Program-made: the position numbers and the translations under genes | In this document: positions 25,097-33,480 of the stretch, in pieces | How positions within the stretch are numbered: the first letter of the stretch is position 1 | Layout of the letters: the number at the start of each line of letters is the position of its first letter | Assembly (NCBI GenBank): GCA_029556265.1 | Contig: JAKQFH010000013.1 | Location: forward strand, 1-50,718 | Direction of reading: 5' to 3' | Source of the DNA: Chloroflexota bacterium | GTDB taxonomy: Bacteria; Chloroflexota; Anaerolineae; Anaerolineales; Anaerolineaceae | Length of the DNA: 50,718 nt | The notes under the pieces: model-generated | Database searches by the model: none | The model's input: the letters and a program-made list of their open reading frames with translations, nothing else | Told to the model about the DNA's origin: nothing

Positions 25097-26407
25097 ATGG
25101 AAAGAACAGTTCCTATGGAGAAATTCAGGGCTGATTTTCCCGCGCTGCATCAGACCAGAAACGGCTTGCCGCCAGTTTACTTTGACAATGCCTGCACAAC
25201 ATTGGTACCGCAGCCGGTGATTGACTCCATCAACGAATATTACACGCGGTACCCGGCTTGCGGCGGCCGCCGAAGCCACCATTGGTTCGCTTCCGAAGTC
25301 ACCCGACGGATAAATCGCTCCCGGGAACGCCTGGCGGAATTTGTTAACGCGGAATCTGGCGCGGAAATTATCTTCACCCTGAACACAACCCAGGCAATTA
25401 ACATGGTGGCGCTCGGTTTGCGCTTTGAGCCTGGTGAGGTGGTCTTGATTTCTGGCGCGGAGCATAATTCCAACCTGCTGCCCTGGCTGCGCTTGCAACA
25501 AAAAGGCGGTCTGCGGGTGGAGCATCTCAGCGCCGCCGAGAGTGAACAGTTTGACCTGTCTGCCTTTGAAGACAGGCTGCGGAAATCCCCTGTCCGGCTG
25601 ATAAGCCTGGCCTGGACCTCCAACGTCACCGGAAGCACACTGCCGGCGAAAGAAATCATTGCCGCGGCACACAGGCACGGCGCGCTCGTCCTCCTGGATG
25701 GAGCGCAAACCGTACCACATCAGAATGTGGATGTGCGCGCCCTGAATGTTGATTTTTTGGCTTTCTCTTTGCACAAAATGTGCGGACCGCGCGGGGTGGG
25801 TGTGCTATACGCCAAAAAAGAATTCATCAACAGCCCGCCAGGCAGCCCAAACGCGTTGGAACCGGTCATCCTGGGCGGCGGTAATGCGATTGACACAAGC
25901 TTTGAGAACTACCAGCTCCTGGAAGGCCCCGAGCGCTTTGAAGCTGGCATCCCTGATTATCCCGGGCAAATCGCGGCAGGCGCGGCGGTGGACTATTTGC
26001 TAAGCGTCGGGATGGAACGCATCCGTGAGCAGGAGGAAAACCTGAACCGATACCTCAGCGCCCGCATGCAGGAACAATACGAACAATTGGGCTGGCTGGA
26101 GATCCTGGGCCCACAGGAGCCGGAGCGCCGCGGCGGCATCCTCACTTTTTCTGTCCGGCGCCCAAACGCGGTTGGAATCGCGGAGGACCTGGACCGCGCG
26201 AGCAATATCATGATTCGCGACGGGGTTTTCTGCGCGCATTCGTATTTTAACGACCGCTATGGTAATACCTGGCTGCATCCAAAGACGCATCGGGATCACC
26301 GGATGGTGTATCGGGTCTCATTCTATTTCTATAACACCCCGCAGGAATGTGAGCTTTTTCTGGATGCGCTGAACGCGATTTTTGAAGAACGCGGATACCT
26401 TGAATAG
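25097..26407 (+). CDS. Cysteine desulfurase (SufS-like, class V aminotransferase fold)
   Basis: A 436-residue PLP enzyme that takes sulfur from cysteine as a persulfide. Seen: D201 and Q204 of the PLP pocket (LLDGAQTVPH), the Schiff-base lysine K227 in AFSLHKMCGPRG, and the catalytic cysteine C379 in MIRDGVFCAH, all at SufS-like spacing. Slightly longer than SufS (about 406). It is followed eight bases later by an IscU-like gene and preceded by the molybdenum oxidoreductase, so it may serve cluster assembly or Moco sulfuration for that enzyme. A structured leader precedes it. Confidence 0.85.
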   Translation: MERTVPMEKFRADFPALHQTRNGLPPVYFDNACTTLVPQPVIDSINEYYTRYPACGGRRSHHWFASEVTRRINRSRERLAEFVNAESGAEIIFTLNTTQAINMVALGLRFEPGEVVLISGAEHNSNLLPWLRLQQKGGLRVEHLSAAESEQFDLSAFEDRLRKSPVRLISLAWTSNVTGSTLPAKEIIAAAHRHGALVLLDGAQTVPHQNVDVRALNVDFLAFSLHKMCGPRGVGVLYAKKEFINSPPGSPNALEPVILGGGNAIDTSFENYQLLEGPERFEAGIPDYPGQIAAGAAVDYLLSVGMERIREQEENLNRYLSARMQEQYEQLGWLEILGPQEPERRGGILTFSVRRPNAVGIAEDLDRASNIMIRDGVFCAHSYFNDRYGNTWLHPKTHRDHRMVYRVSFYFYNTPQECELFLDALNAIFEERGYLE

Positions 26408-26415
26408 GACTTTGC

Positions 26416-26880
26416 GTGGATGAGACCGTTATCCGCCAGTATCGGCAATTATTAAGGCAGGATTTTCCTCATTCCGGCGAGCTGGAACATCCCTCGATAT
26501 TTGTGGAGGCAGTCGGCGAGAACCTCATTCATTGCGGAAACACCGGCAACTATATGCAGCTGTATTTGGAGATTCAGGGTGAGAGAATTTCCCGGATGAC
26601 ATACCTGTGTTCCTGTGAACCCAGCGCCAATGTGGCGGTTGAAGCGCTTTGCGGGCTGGCAGAAGGAAAAACGCTGGACGAGGCCGCCTCAATCAGCCGC
26701 GAAGACCTCCTGCTCACAATTGGCAGCCAGGATGAGGAACTGGGCCTAAAAAGCGCCGGACTGATCGCGCTGTTGAGGCAGGCAATCCGGGAGTTTGGGC
26801 ACGAGGGCGAAGATGCTGCCGCGCGAGACGCCGGATTGGGCTCGGACCAAATCAGCTGGGATAAGACGCTCTCAAGTTAG
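26416..26880 (+). CDS. IscU/SufU-like iron-sulfur scaffold lacking the third cysteine
   Basis: A 154-residue protein related to the NifU N-terminal/IscU scaffold fold. The first two ligand regions are recognisable (HCGNTGNYMQLYL; then MTYLCSCEPSANVAVEALCG), but the usual third cysteine before the last helix is replaced (GLKSAGLIALLRQAI). It starts with GTG, eight bases after the desulfurase stop, so the two are co-translated. It may be a sulfur acceptor or a specialised scaffold rather than a standard one. The last 20 residues are an acidic tail. Confidence 0.7.
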   Translation: MDETVIRQYRQLLRQDFPHSGELEHPSIFVEAVGENLIHCGNTGNYMQLYLEIQGERISRMTYLCSCEPSANVAVEALCGLAEGKTLDEAASISREDLLLTIGSQDEELGLKSAGLIALLRQAIREFGHEGEDAAARDAGLGSDQISWDKTLSS

Positions 26881-26910
26881 TATTCCGGGTTTGGAGGGTG
26901 GGGCGTACAT

Positions 26911-27571
26911 GATCCAACCCATGCCTCGGCAGCGCGTACCGCCGTTTTCCATTTGGCAGTGCCGATGAGACCACCCGCGAACGAGACCGGATATTATGCG
27001 CCGCGCCATTCACTTTGCGCTGATCAGCGGAGCCCGCGTGATTCAGCTGGCAGGTTACGATGTGTATTATGAAACCCCCAGCGCCCGAAGCAGCGATTTA
27101 TTCCTGGATGGTCTGGCCCGATCGGCGCGAGAGGCGGCCGGAGCGCAAGTGATGTTGGCGCTTGAAATCATGGACACCGAATACCTTAATTCAATCCAGA
27201 AATTCGTTAAAATCCGCGACCATATCAAGTCTCCCTGGCTGCAGGTTTACCCGGATGTTGGCAACCTGACTGCCTGGGGTCATGATGTGTCTGCCGAGCT
27301 GGCATTGGGCGCCGAAGATATTGTTGGGGTGCACCTTAAGGACACAAAAAAGGTGCGCAGCAATTTCCCCGGTCAATTCCGCGACGTGCCATTTGGCAGC
27401 GGGGATGTAAATTTTGTGGATTGTTTCCGCGCGCTGGAAACTCTGGGCTATGCCGGTCCATATTTAATGGAAATGTGGGCAAGGCAGAGCGGCGATGAAC
27501 TCAACGCAGTCAGGGATGCGAAAACTTTTCTGGAAGGTCAATTCCGAAAAGCGATGATACTGGCAGATTGA
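26911..27571 (+). pseudogene. Decayed L-xylulose/L-ribulose-5-phosphate 3-epimerase (UlaE-like)
   Basis: From 26996 an open frame of 191 codons matches the last two thirds of UlaE-type sugar-phosphate epimerases: IQLAGYDVYYE, LALEIMDTEYLNSI, QVYPDVGNLTAW, GVHLKDTK and GPYLMEMW. The family is about 285 residues, so the N-terminus is missing. Just upstream a different frame encodes the expected preceding segment (AYRRFPFGSADETTRER), separated by a one-base shift near 26990, and before that homology fades at about 26911, right after the scaffold gene. The gene is therefore 5'-truncated and frameshifted. Whether the 191-codon frame still makes protein is unknown. Confidence 0.75.
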
Positions 27572-27602
27572 GGTGAAAAATCACCCGTGAGAATTGACTT
27601 GA

Positions 27603-27626
27603 AAAAGCAGACGCATACCTGCTTTT
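27603..27626 (+). terminator. Terminator after the UlaE-like remnant
   Basis: Perfect 8-bp stem AAAAGCAG/CTGCTTTT with an 8-base loop, T-rich on the 3' side, 32 bases after the stop. Confidence 0.7.
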
Positions 27627-27709
27627 CTCGTGCCCTGATTCTTCGCGGGCGGAACCGACCCTAGCAGCTTGCCGCGAGATGGCTTATCCGGAACCTGCTT
27701 GAAAAATCA

Positions 27710-27820
27710 CAATAAGCCCGTAGGCTCCCCTCGCGGCGGCCCGCGCAAGCCTCAGAATGCGGTAACGGCGCCAACAGCCCCCATACTCGCCCCCGCGCCC
27801 GGCCGTGAAAGGGCTTATTG
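27710..27820. repeat. 111-bp structured element closed by a perfect 10-bp inverted repeat
   Basis: CAATAAGCCC (27710-27719) and GGGCTTATTG (27811-27820) are exact inverted repeats. Inside is a nested hairpin, AGGCT/AGCCT (27722-27752) enclosing CGCGG/CCGCG. It lies in the leader of the araD-like gene, 63 bases before its ATG. It could be a structured RNA leader or a small non-coding mobile element with terminal repeats; no second copy was noticed. Confidence 0.55.
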
Positions 27821-27883
27821 TTAGCCTGCAGGATTAATAGGACGATTAACAAAAATGTTAAAAACTCGAAAGAAGGTTGAGCT

Positions 27884-28252
27884 ATGTTAGAAGCATTGAA
27901 AGCGGCAGTCTGCCAGGCCAACTTGCGCCTTCCAGGCTATGGCCTGGTGACCCTCACCTGGGGCAACGCCTCGGCGGTCCTGCGGGAGGAGGGATTGGTC
28001 GTTATAAAACCCAGCGGGGTTGACTACGGCAGCATGAAGCCCGAAGACATGGTGGTCGTGGATATGGAAGGCAGGATTGTGGAAGGCGCGCTGCGGCCGT
28101 CGTCTGATTTGACCTCGCATCTGGAACTGTATCGCAGTTTTCCGCGCATTGGCGGGGTTGTTCATACGCATTCAACCTACGCGACCAGTTTTGCCCAGGC
28201 GGAGAGGTGGCTGGGTGCAGGATGGTTATGCTTGTCTCGATATATCTTATAA
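27884..28252 (+). pseudogene. L-ribulose-5-phosphate 4-epimerase (AraD/UlaF-like), N-terminal half, disrupted
   Basis: Codons 1-108 match class II aldolase-type epimerases: [40 protein letters not shown], then the metal-binding [17 protein letters not shown]. After that (about 28205) the expected segment with the third metal histidine (ALGTTHADYF type) is missing, and the frame runs into foreign sequence and stops at 28252. The C-terminal half resumes at about 28649. AAGGTTGAG supports the start. Confidence 0.85.
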
Positions 28253-28648
28253 TATTTTGGACCTACACGAGGCTATGAAAATCGCTAGAGATGCTAATTA
28301 AGACGCGGTTTGGGATGTAAAGAATTCTGTGGAGATTATTACAAGTGAGTATTGGAGTAGATATGACAAAGGAAAATAGAGGACCAATTTTATCGAGACC
28401 CGAGGACAAGACTTGGCAGTCTTTTAGGAGCTGGTTATTGTCCACGACTAGCTTTATACTTGGAAGGCCGGCAAAGGACAATCATACGCCCGAGGAATGG
28501 CAACAATTAGCCGAGAAGTTCTGGAGTGCGGGCAAAGATAAGAATGGCTAACTGGAATGAAGAGGACCATCCGTGGGTACCGGCGGGTTCCTCTGAAGGA
28601 GGCCGGTTCACAACCAAGGCTGGTGTGGCTGCTTGGAAAGCTGCCGGC
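28206..28648 (+). mobile_element. Foreign operon fragment replacing the middle of the araD-like gene
   Basis: About 440 AT-richer bases replace roughly 50 bases of the epimerase gene. They contain three overlapping open frames in one direction: the tail of one gene ([20 protein letters not shown] onward, an in-frame TAA at 28299, then DAVWDVKNSVEIITSEYW to a TAG at 28377), a complete 62-codon gene (28363-28551), and the head of a third (from 28544). Tightly overlapping small genes and the DHPWVPAGSSEGGRF motif are typical of phage or toxin gene clusters. No transposase, terminal repeats or target duplication are seen, so the fragment probably arrived by recombination. Confidence 0.6.
28363..28551 (+). 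CDS. Small hypothetical protein inside the foreign insert
   Basis: A 62-residue basic/amphipathic protein (ends TPEEWQQLAEKFWSAGKDKNG). The ATG at 28363 has GGAG five bases upstream; a GTG at 28345 would add six residues. Its stop overlaps the start of the next frame (ATGGCTAA), indicating that both came from one compact operon. No family recognised. Confidence 0.5.
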   Translation: MTKENRGPILSRPEDKTWQSFRSWLLSTTSFILGRPAKDNHTPEEWQQLAEKFWSAGKDKNG

Positions 28649-28969
28649 CCGTGCACCCGGGCGCTGACACAAACCGAGATAGAAACTGGATACGAACTGA
28701 ATACCGGTAAAGCGATTGTGGAAACCTTCCGCCAGAAAAACCTGGACGCGCTTGAAATGCCAGCGGTGCTGGTTTCCAAGCACGGACCATTCACCTGGGG
28801 AATGGATGTCTCCAACGCGGTTGAGAATTCCGTCGTGCTGGAGGCAGTCGCGCAGATGGCTTGGCTCACCGAATGTTTAGCGCCTTTGGTGCAGCCGGCT
28901 CCGGGCTACCTGCTGGAGAAACACTACTCCCGCAAACATGGGCCAAACGCGTATTACGGGCAGAAATAG
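28544..28969 (+). pseudogene. Chimeric frame: phage-like N-terminus joined to the C-terminal half of the AraD/UlaF-like epimerase
   Basis: Residues 1-34 (MANWNEEDHPWVPAGSSEGG and on) resemble the N-terminal signature of phage head or toxin proteins. From about codon 36 the frame becomes the epimerase C-terminal half: PCTRALTQTEI, ELNTGKAIVETF, VSKHGPFTWG (metal His) and the family ending LEKHYSRKHGPNAYYGQK. The fusion is in frame, so a chimeric protein could be made, but without the front half and the THADYF-type region it cannot be an active epimerase. A strong terminator follows. Confidence 0.75.
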
Positions 28970-28991
28970 CCGCCGCTCCTGCTGTCTGGGC

Positions 28992-29030
28992 AAAAAGCAC
29001 CGCTCAAATATGAGCGGTGCTTTTCTTTTT
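28992..29030 (+). terminator. Terminator of the araD-like locus
   Basis: Perfect 14-bp stem (AAAAGCACCGCTCA and its complement) with an AATA loop and a T-rich tail. Confidence 0.9.
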
Positions 29031-29259
29031 CTGGTAAAACCTGAATCGCGGCGGGCTGCCTGCTTACCTGGGGATTGGCAGTTGCGCGGCGGACGTTGTA
29101 AAACCCTTGAGAAACCTGCCGTTTTTCATCAATGCCAATGCTTCTATTTGGGAACGCCAAGCGCTGCCGCCGATTTGCATGGTCGCGAGCGGCTCTATCC
29201 CAGGCAGCCCGGAGCTTAAAAGTCCGGCGGGCTTGCCGATTGTTTGCACTGGATATTAA

Positions 29260-29835
29260 TCAAACCCTTAGCAAACCGCGGAGGCCCCGCACGCTATAGT
29301 AAGATTCCGCGCCGTTATGGTAGCAGAATACGCGCCCGTAGCGCCGGTCTCCAAAGAGCGCGCCGCCAAGTTTTCGCACTTCTTCCGGGGTGAGGAGCCA
29401 ACTGGAGGTTTTCAGGTCAAACTCCCCCAGGCTTTGCAGCTGCAGGTATTCCTCTTCGCTTAGCAGCCGGATGCCCATCGCGGCCGCCATGCCGCACGCG
29501 GAGCCTTCCGGTTTGGCTGTTTTTCGAGAATTCAGCGCGGCATCGTCGTAGCACAAGTTTCGGCGCCCGGGCGGGGTTTCGGCGGAGCAATCCACGAAGA
29601 GCAGCCCGCCGGTGGCGGGGTCTTTTCCAATCACATCCGGCTCACCACCACTGGCTTCCATTGCCCGCAGAGGCCAAAGCTTGTGAGGGCGGGCATCCAA
29701 GCTCGCGCGCACCTCAGCCCAGTCAATTCCAGGGTGGCGCTGCGGGTGAGCTTCAAATCGGGTTTGGAGAGCGCTCAGCAGAGCTTGAGCCTCTTTTTCG
29801 GATAAAGTTTTGGCAAATCTTTCACTCTCGTTCAT
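29260..29835 (-). CDS. DUF4256-family protein
   Basis: A 191-residue soluble protein matching DUF4256 along its length: LSALQTRFEAHPQRHPGIDW, then SGGEPDVIGKDPATGGLLF, FVDCSAETPPGRRNLCYDD, and the end LFGDRRYGRVFCYHNGAESY. The family has no known function; the conserved Cys, Asp and His residues hint at an enzyme or ligand-binding role. It is transcribed away from the pyrophosphatase gene. Start by family length and the ATG in the divergent promoter region. Confidence 0.85.
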   Translation of the reverse strand: MNESERFAKTLSEKEAQALLSALQTRFEAHPQRHPGIDWAEVRASLDARPHKLWPLRAMEASGGEPDVIGKDPATGGLLFVDCSAETPPGRRNLCYDDAALNSRKTAKPEGSACGMAAAMGIRLLSEEEYLQLQSLGEFDLKTSSWLLTPEEVRKLGGALFGDRRYGRVFCYHNGAESYYSVRGLRGLLRV

Positions 29836-29986
29836 CCGCCAATCCTATCGCTGTGGGGCGGCAGAGTCAAAACTTGTTATGGTAAATCTTATACATGCCC
29901 CAAACCTGGGGGGGAGGGCTTTATCACCGCGCTTATACCCTGCTTATGGCGCAATAAGAGAACAAACCTGCCCGCGAACCGTTTTC

Positions 29987-30014
29987 TTGCGCTGTAGCGG
30001 CTTGGTTGTATAAT
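29987..30014 (+). promoter_or_regulatory. Promoter of the membrane pyrophosphatase, with a long leader
   Basis: TTGCGC (29987-29992), a 16-base spacer and TATAAT (30009-30014). About 130 bases of leader follow to the ATG at 30149, including a GGACAG/CTGTCC hairpin (30047-30069). The 29836-30148 gap otherwise holds no gene. Confidence 0.55.
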
Positions 30015-30148
30015 TCTTTTCCGGATAACCAAACTATTTTTCCAGCGGACAGCTCCGGGATTCCTGTCCAAAAATACAAGATTCCGCCAGTCTGAGCTCC
30101 AACACAGCACACACCTCAATCGACCACCGCCAGGAAGGATAACGATTA

Positions 30149-32254
30149 ATGATGCACTCCATTGCACCCATGAACAATAAGAATGTCATTTGGAACGACA
30201 GAAGAACGGTGCTTCACAGCCGCTGGTTCTACCTCGGGCTTTTTGTCCTCGCGACCTGTATTGTGCTCGCGTTCACCCTGGATATGCAGTATTACACGGT
30301 CTCGCTGATTTCAGGTTTGCTTGGGATTGCCCTGGCAGCGTATTTCATTTTGCGGATTACTTTGCGCCCAATCACCACGCCTGAGATGGTGGACGTGGCT
30401 GGCGATATCCGCTTTGGAGCCCAAACCTACCTGAGGCGGCAGATACGCACCATTTTATTCGTCACGCCCTTTTTTGCCGGGCTGTTGTATTGGATTTTGG
30501 ATTGGAAAGCGGCGGTCACGGCGGTTTTCGGGGTGCTGACTTCGCTGCTGGCATCCTACATCGGGATGAGCGTTAGCGTGCGCACGAACTTGCAAACCGC
30601 GGATATCGCCCGGGAAGGCAAACGCGAACCCTTCCGCACCGCGCTGTTTGGCGGCTCGGTTATGGGCTTATGCATCACCGGATTAAGCCTGATTGTGCTT
30701 TCGGTGCTCTTCAGCATCTTCAGGGATCCAAACGCACTGATTGGCTTTGCTTTTGGAGGCGGTTTGGCGGCTTTGTTCGCTCAGATTGGCGGCGGTATTT
30801 TTACAAAATCCGCGGATATTGGCGCGGACCTGGTGGGCAAGATTGAAGCCAATATCCCGGAGGATGACCCGCGCAACGCAGCGGTCATTGCGGATTTGGT
30901 GGGCGATAACGTTGGAGACTGCGCCGGCCGGGGCGCTGACCTGTTTCAAACCTTTAGCGATGACCTGGTAACTGGTTCCATTGTGGCGGTCGCGATGGCT
31001 TCTGTGTATGGACCCAAAGCGATATTCTTTCCCTTTTTGCTGCAGAGCGTGGGCGTTTTCGCTTCTGCCGCGGGAATATCTGCCAGTCGGGAGTGGAAAC
31101 CAGGCATGAGCCCTTCCGCTCAGTTTAATGTCGGGTTGTTTGTCAGTTCGGCGCTCAGCATCATCGGGGCGCTGAGCATGTCCATTTGGTTTCTTGGCAA
31201 TTGGGTTATTGGCATCGCGGCCACTTTAGGCGTGGTGATTACTGCGGTTGCCTCGCTAAGCACGCGCTACTATGCTGGCATGGAAGGCAAACCCGTCCGC
31301 GAAATAGCCCGAGCCTCGAACCGCGGCGCAGCCCTGAACATCATTACCGGCATGGCCTACGGCTTGCAAAGCCCGGTTCTGCCGGTGCTGGTTTTAATGG
31401 GGGTCGTTATCGGGATTTATGGGCTGTCGGGCAACAGCCTGCTGGCATTGGTGGCGGTTAATATCGGAACCGACCTGCTGATTACCTTTATTATGGCTGC
31501 CGACGCGTTTGGCCCGATTGTGGATAACGCGGCCGGGATTGCCGGCATGTCGCGCGCGGCTCAGGGCGTGATTGACAAGCTCTCGCGGTTGGATTCGGTC
31601 GGAAACACCATGAAAGCTATAACCAAAGCTTACGCGATGATTTCGGGGACGGTCACCGCGTTTGTTATCTTCCTGACCTTTTATAAATTGGCGGGCATCG
31701 ACGCGATTGACGTGACCACGCCGTTTAACCTGAGCTTCCTCTTCATTGGGGTCTGTCTGCCTTTTCTGATTTCCTCACTGGTCATCGGCTCCACCGCCAG
31801 AACCGCGGAGGCAATGGTGGACGCGGTGCGCGGTCAATTCCAACAAAACCCCGACATCCTCAAAGGGCTGGCGAAGCCAAATTACTCCCAGTGTATAGAC
31901 ATCGCCACGCGTAACGCCTTGCGCGAGATGATATTGCCGAGCGCCATCAGCATTCTGGTGCCGATTGGGATTGGCTTTGCCTTCGGCATGAACGCGCTCG
32001 GGGCAGTTCTGGTTGGTTCGGTGGCTTGCTCCGCGCTGTTGGGGCCCTTCTTCAATAATACCGGCACCGCCTTTGATAATGCCAAGAAGATGATTGAGAA
32101 CCTGGAGTTATCGCGCGGAACGCCGGAGCATATCGCCGCGGTTATCGGGGATACCGTCGGAGATTCGCTGAAGGATGTGGCCGGGCCGTCCACGCTGATT
32201 TTCATGAAGCTGATTGGCATGGCGTCGCTGCTGATTGTGCCGCTGGTGAAGTGA
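30149..32254 (+). CDS. hppA: Membrane-bound ion-pumping pyrophosphatase
   Basis: A 701-residue integral membrane enzyme of about 16 helices that couples hydrolysis of cytoplasmic pyrophosphate to H+ (or Na+) export. The active-site segments are clear: FTKSADIGADLVGKIEANIP, EDDPRNAAVIADLVGDNVGD, CAGRGADLFQTFSDD, and the late DTVGDSLKDVAGPS. In the segment GNTMKAITKA the residues at the K+-sensitivity positions are Lys and Thr, which predicts a K+-independent, H+-pumping enzyme. Some usual active-site neighbours differ (CAGRG rather than CAGMA). AGGAAGGAT supports the start. Monocistronic. Confidence 0.93.
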   Translation: MMHSIAPMNNKNVIWNDRRTVLHSRWFYLGLFVLATCIVLAFTLDMQYYTVSLISGLLGIALAAYFILRITLRPITTPEMVDVAGDIRFGAQTYLRRQIRTILFVTPFFAGLLYWILDWKAAVTAVFGVLTSLLASYIGMSVSVRTNLQTADIAREGKREPFRTALFGGSVMGLCITGLSLIVLSVLFSIFRDPNALIGFAFGGGLAALFAQIGGGIFTKSADIGADLVGKIEANIPEDDPRNAAVIADLVGDNVGDCAGRGADLFQTFSDDLVTGSIVAVAMASVYGPKAIFFPFLLQSVGVFASAAGISASREWKPGMSPSAQFNVGLFVSSALSIIGALSMSIWFLGNWVIGIAATLGVVITAVASLSTRYYAGMEGKPVREIARASNRGAALNIITGMAYGLQSPVLPVLVLMGVVIGIYGLSGNSLLALVAVNIGTDLLITFIMAADAFGPIVDNAAGIAGMSRAAQGVIDKLSRLDSVGNTMKAITKAYAMISGTVTAFVIFLTFYKLAGIDAIDVTTPFNLSFLFIGVCLPFLISSLVIGSTARTAEAMVDAVRGQFQQNPDILKGLAKPNYSQCIDIATRNALREMILPSAISILVPIGIGFAFGMNALGAVLVGSVACSALLGPFFNNTGTAFDNAKKMIENLELSRGTPEHIAAVIGDTVGDSLKDVAGPSTLIFMKLIGMASLLIVPLVK

Positions 32255-32305
32255 GGCGAAGCTTATCCAGCCGCGCACACCGGCAGGCCCTTTTTTGAAA
32301 GCCCG

Positions 32306-32338
32306 AACGCCGTGGAGGAGAGCTTCGCGGCGTTTTGG
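32306..32338 (+). terminator. Possible terminator after hppA
   Basis: Stem AACGCCG (32306-32312) with CGGCGTT (32328-32334) followed by a short TT-rich tract, 51 bases past the stop. Weak T tract. Confidence 0.35.
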
Positions 32339-32545
32339 CGTGATTACTGGAACAGAGGCTCGCCAAAAGGACAGGGTTTTCCGGCCTGGCTGGCAACCTA
32401 TCCTGAGGTGAGGTATCACTAAACAGCGAACAACCTGATTGCTCGTAACAATTCTGAAAAGCTGGAGAGCTGAGGCAAAACGCAGTATGATTACCATCTG
32501 AGAAGTTTTTTTGATTAACCCTGCAGGAAACGGGAGTTGAACGCC

Positions 32546-33286
32546 ATGAAACCCACAAAAAAAGCAAACGACATGTCCATCCCGGAATTGGCCGCTTATA
32601 TCGACCAATCCGTACTCAAGCCCGAGTTTACCCAGGCGGAAATCCGCAAATACATACAGGAAGGTATCGACTTTGGCTGCGCCACCGTGTGCATCAACCC
32701 TTCGTCGCTGGGCATTGCCGCTGAACTGACCCGCGGCACGGATACGAAAATCTGCGTGGTGTGCGACTTCCCGTTTGGGCTCTCCACCACGCGCTCCAAG
32801 GTGATGCAAGCTGAAGAATACTGCCGCGGGGGAGCGGTGGCCGAGCTGGACGTCGTCGCGAATTTCGGCTGGATTCGCAGCGGGATGTTTGCCGAGGTGG
32901 AAGCTGATATCCGCGCGGTGACTGAAGTCTGCCATGTCCGCGGCGTGCAAGTTAAGGTAATCTTTGAGACCGACGCGCTGACGCCGGAGGAAATCCGGCG
33001 GGCTTGCGAGGCAGGCATCGCCGCGGGGGCGGACTTTCTGAAGACCTCCACCGGCTTTTATACTGGCGGCAGAAGCGACGGCGCAACCAGAGAGATCATC
33101 GCGCTGATGATGGAGACCGCGCGAGGACGCTGCAAGATTAAGGGCTCGGGCGGCATCCGGACCCAACAGCATTTCTTTGAGCTGATTGACATGGGCATCG
33201 ACCGCATGGGCATCGGCTACCGCTCCACGCCGGTGGTGTTGGGGGTAAGCGCGGAGGAAGCAAAGCGGCTGCGGGAGCAGAGTTAG
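32546..33286 (+). CDS. deoC: Deoxyribose-phosphate aldolase
   Basis: A 246-residue TIM-barrel class I aldolase that splits 2-deoxyribose-5-phosphate into glyceraldehyde-3-phosphate and acetaldehyde in nucleoside salvage. The Schiff-base lysine lies in ADFLKTSTGF, and the proton-relay lysine in IKGSGGIRT; CDFPFGLSTTRSK is also typical. I start at ATG 32546, nine bases after GGGAG; an upstream TTG (32537) would overlap that site. Together with the psu genes nearby it suggests use of nucleosides as carbon source. Confidence 0.92.
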   Translation: MKPTKKANDMSIPELAAYIDQSVLKPEFTQAEIRKYIQEGIDFGCATVCINPSSLGIAAELTRGTDTKICVVCDFPFGLSTTRSKVMQAEEYCRGGAVAELDVVANFGWIRSGMFAEVEADIRAVTEVCHVRGVQVKVIFETDALTPEEIRRACEAGIAAGADFLKTSTGFYTGGRSDGATREIIALMMETARGRCKIKGSGGIRTQQHFFELIDMGIDRMGIGYRSTPVVLGVSAEEAKRLREQS

Positions 33287-33480
33287 CCGGGCAGCTGGGC
33301 AGCGCGCTTCCGGGAAGTTTGGATAAGCGCCTGCTGGCTGCCTGCGCGGGCGGCTGGGCACCGCTCTGATAAGCCCCGCTCGCCTGGGCTGAAGAATTGT
33401 TGGATGTGAAGCTGTGTTCTTATGAGTTTGCCCGCTATTAATCCTGACAAAACCATGCGGCCTGGCAAAGGGAATATCGG

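Noticed and set aside
30009-30148. hppA leader considered as a riboswitch
   Set aside because: Only one simple 6-bp hairpin is evident; it does not resemble any riboswitch class I can recognise.
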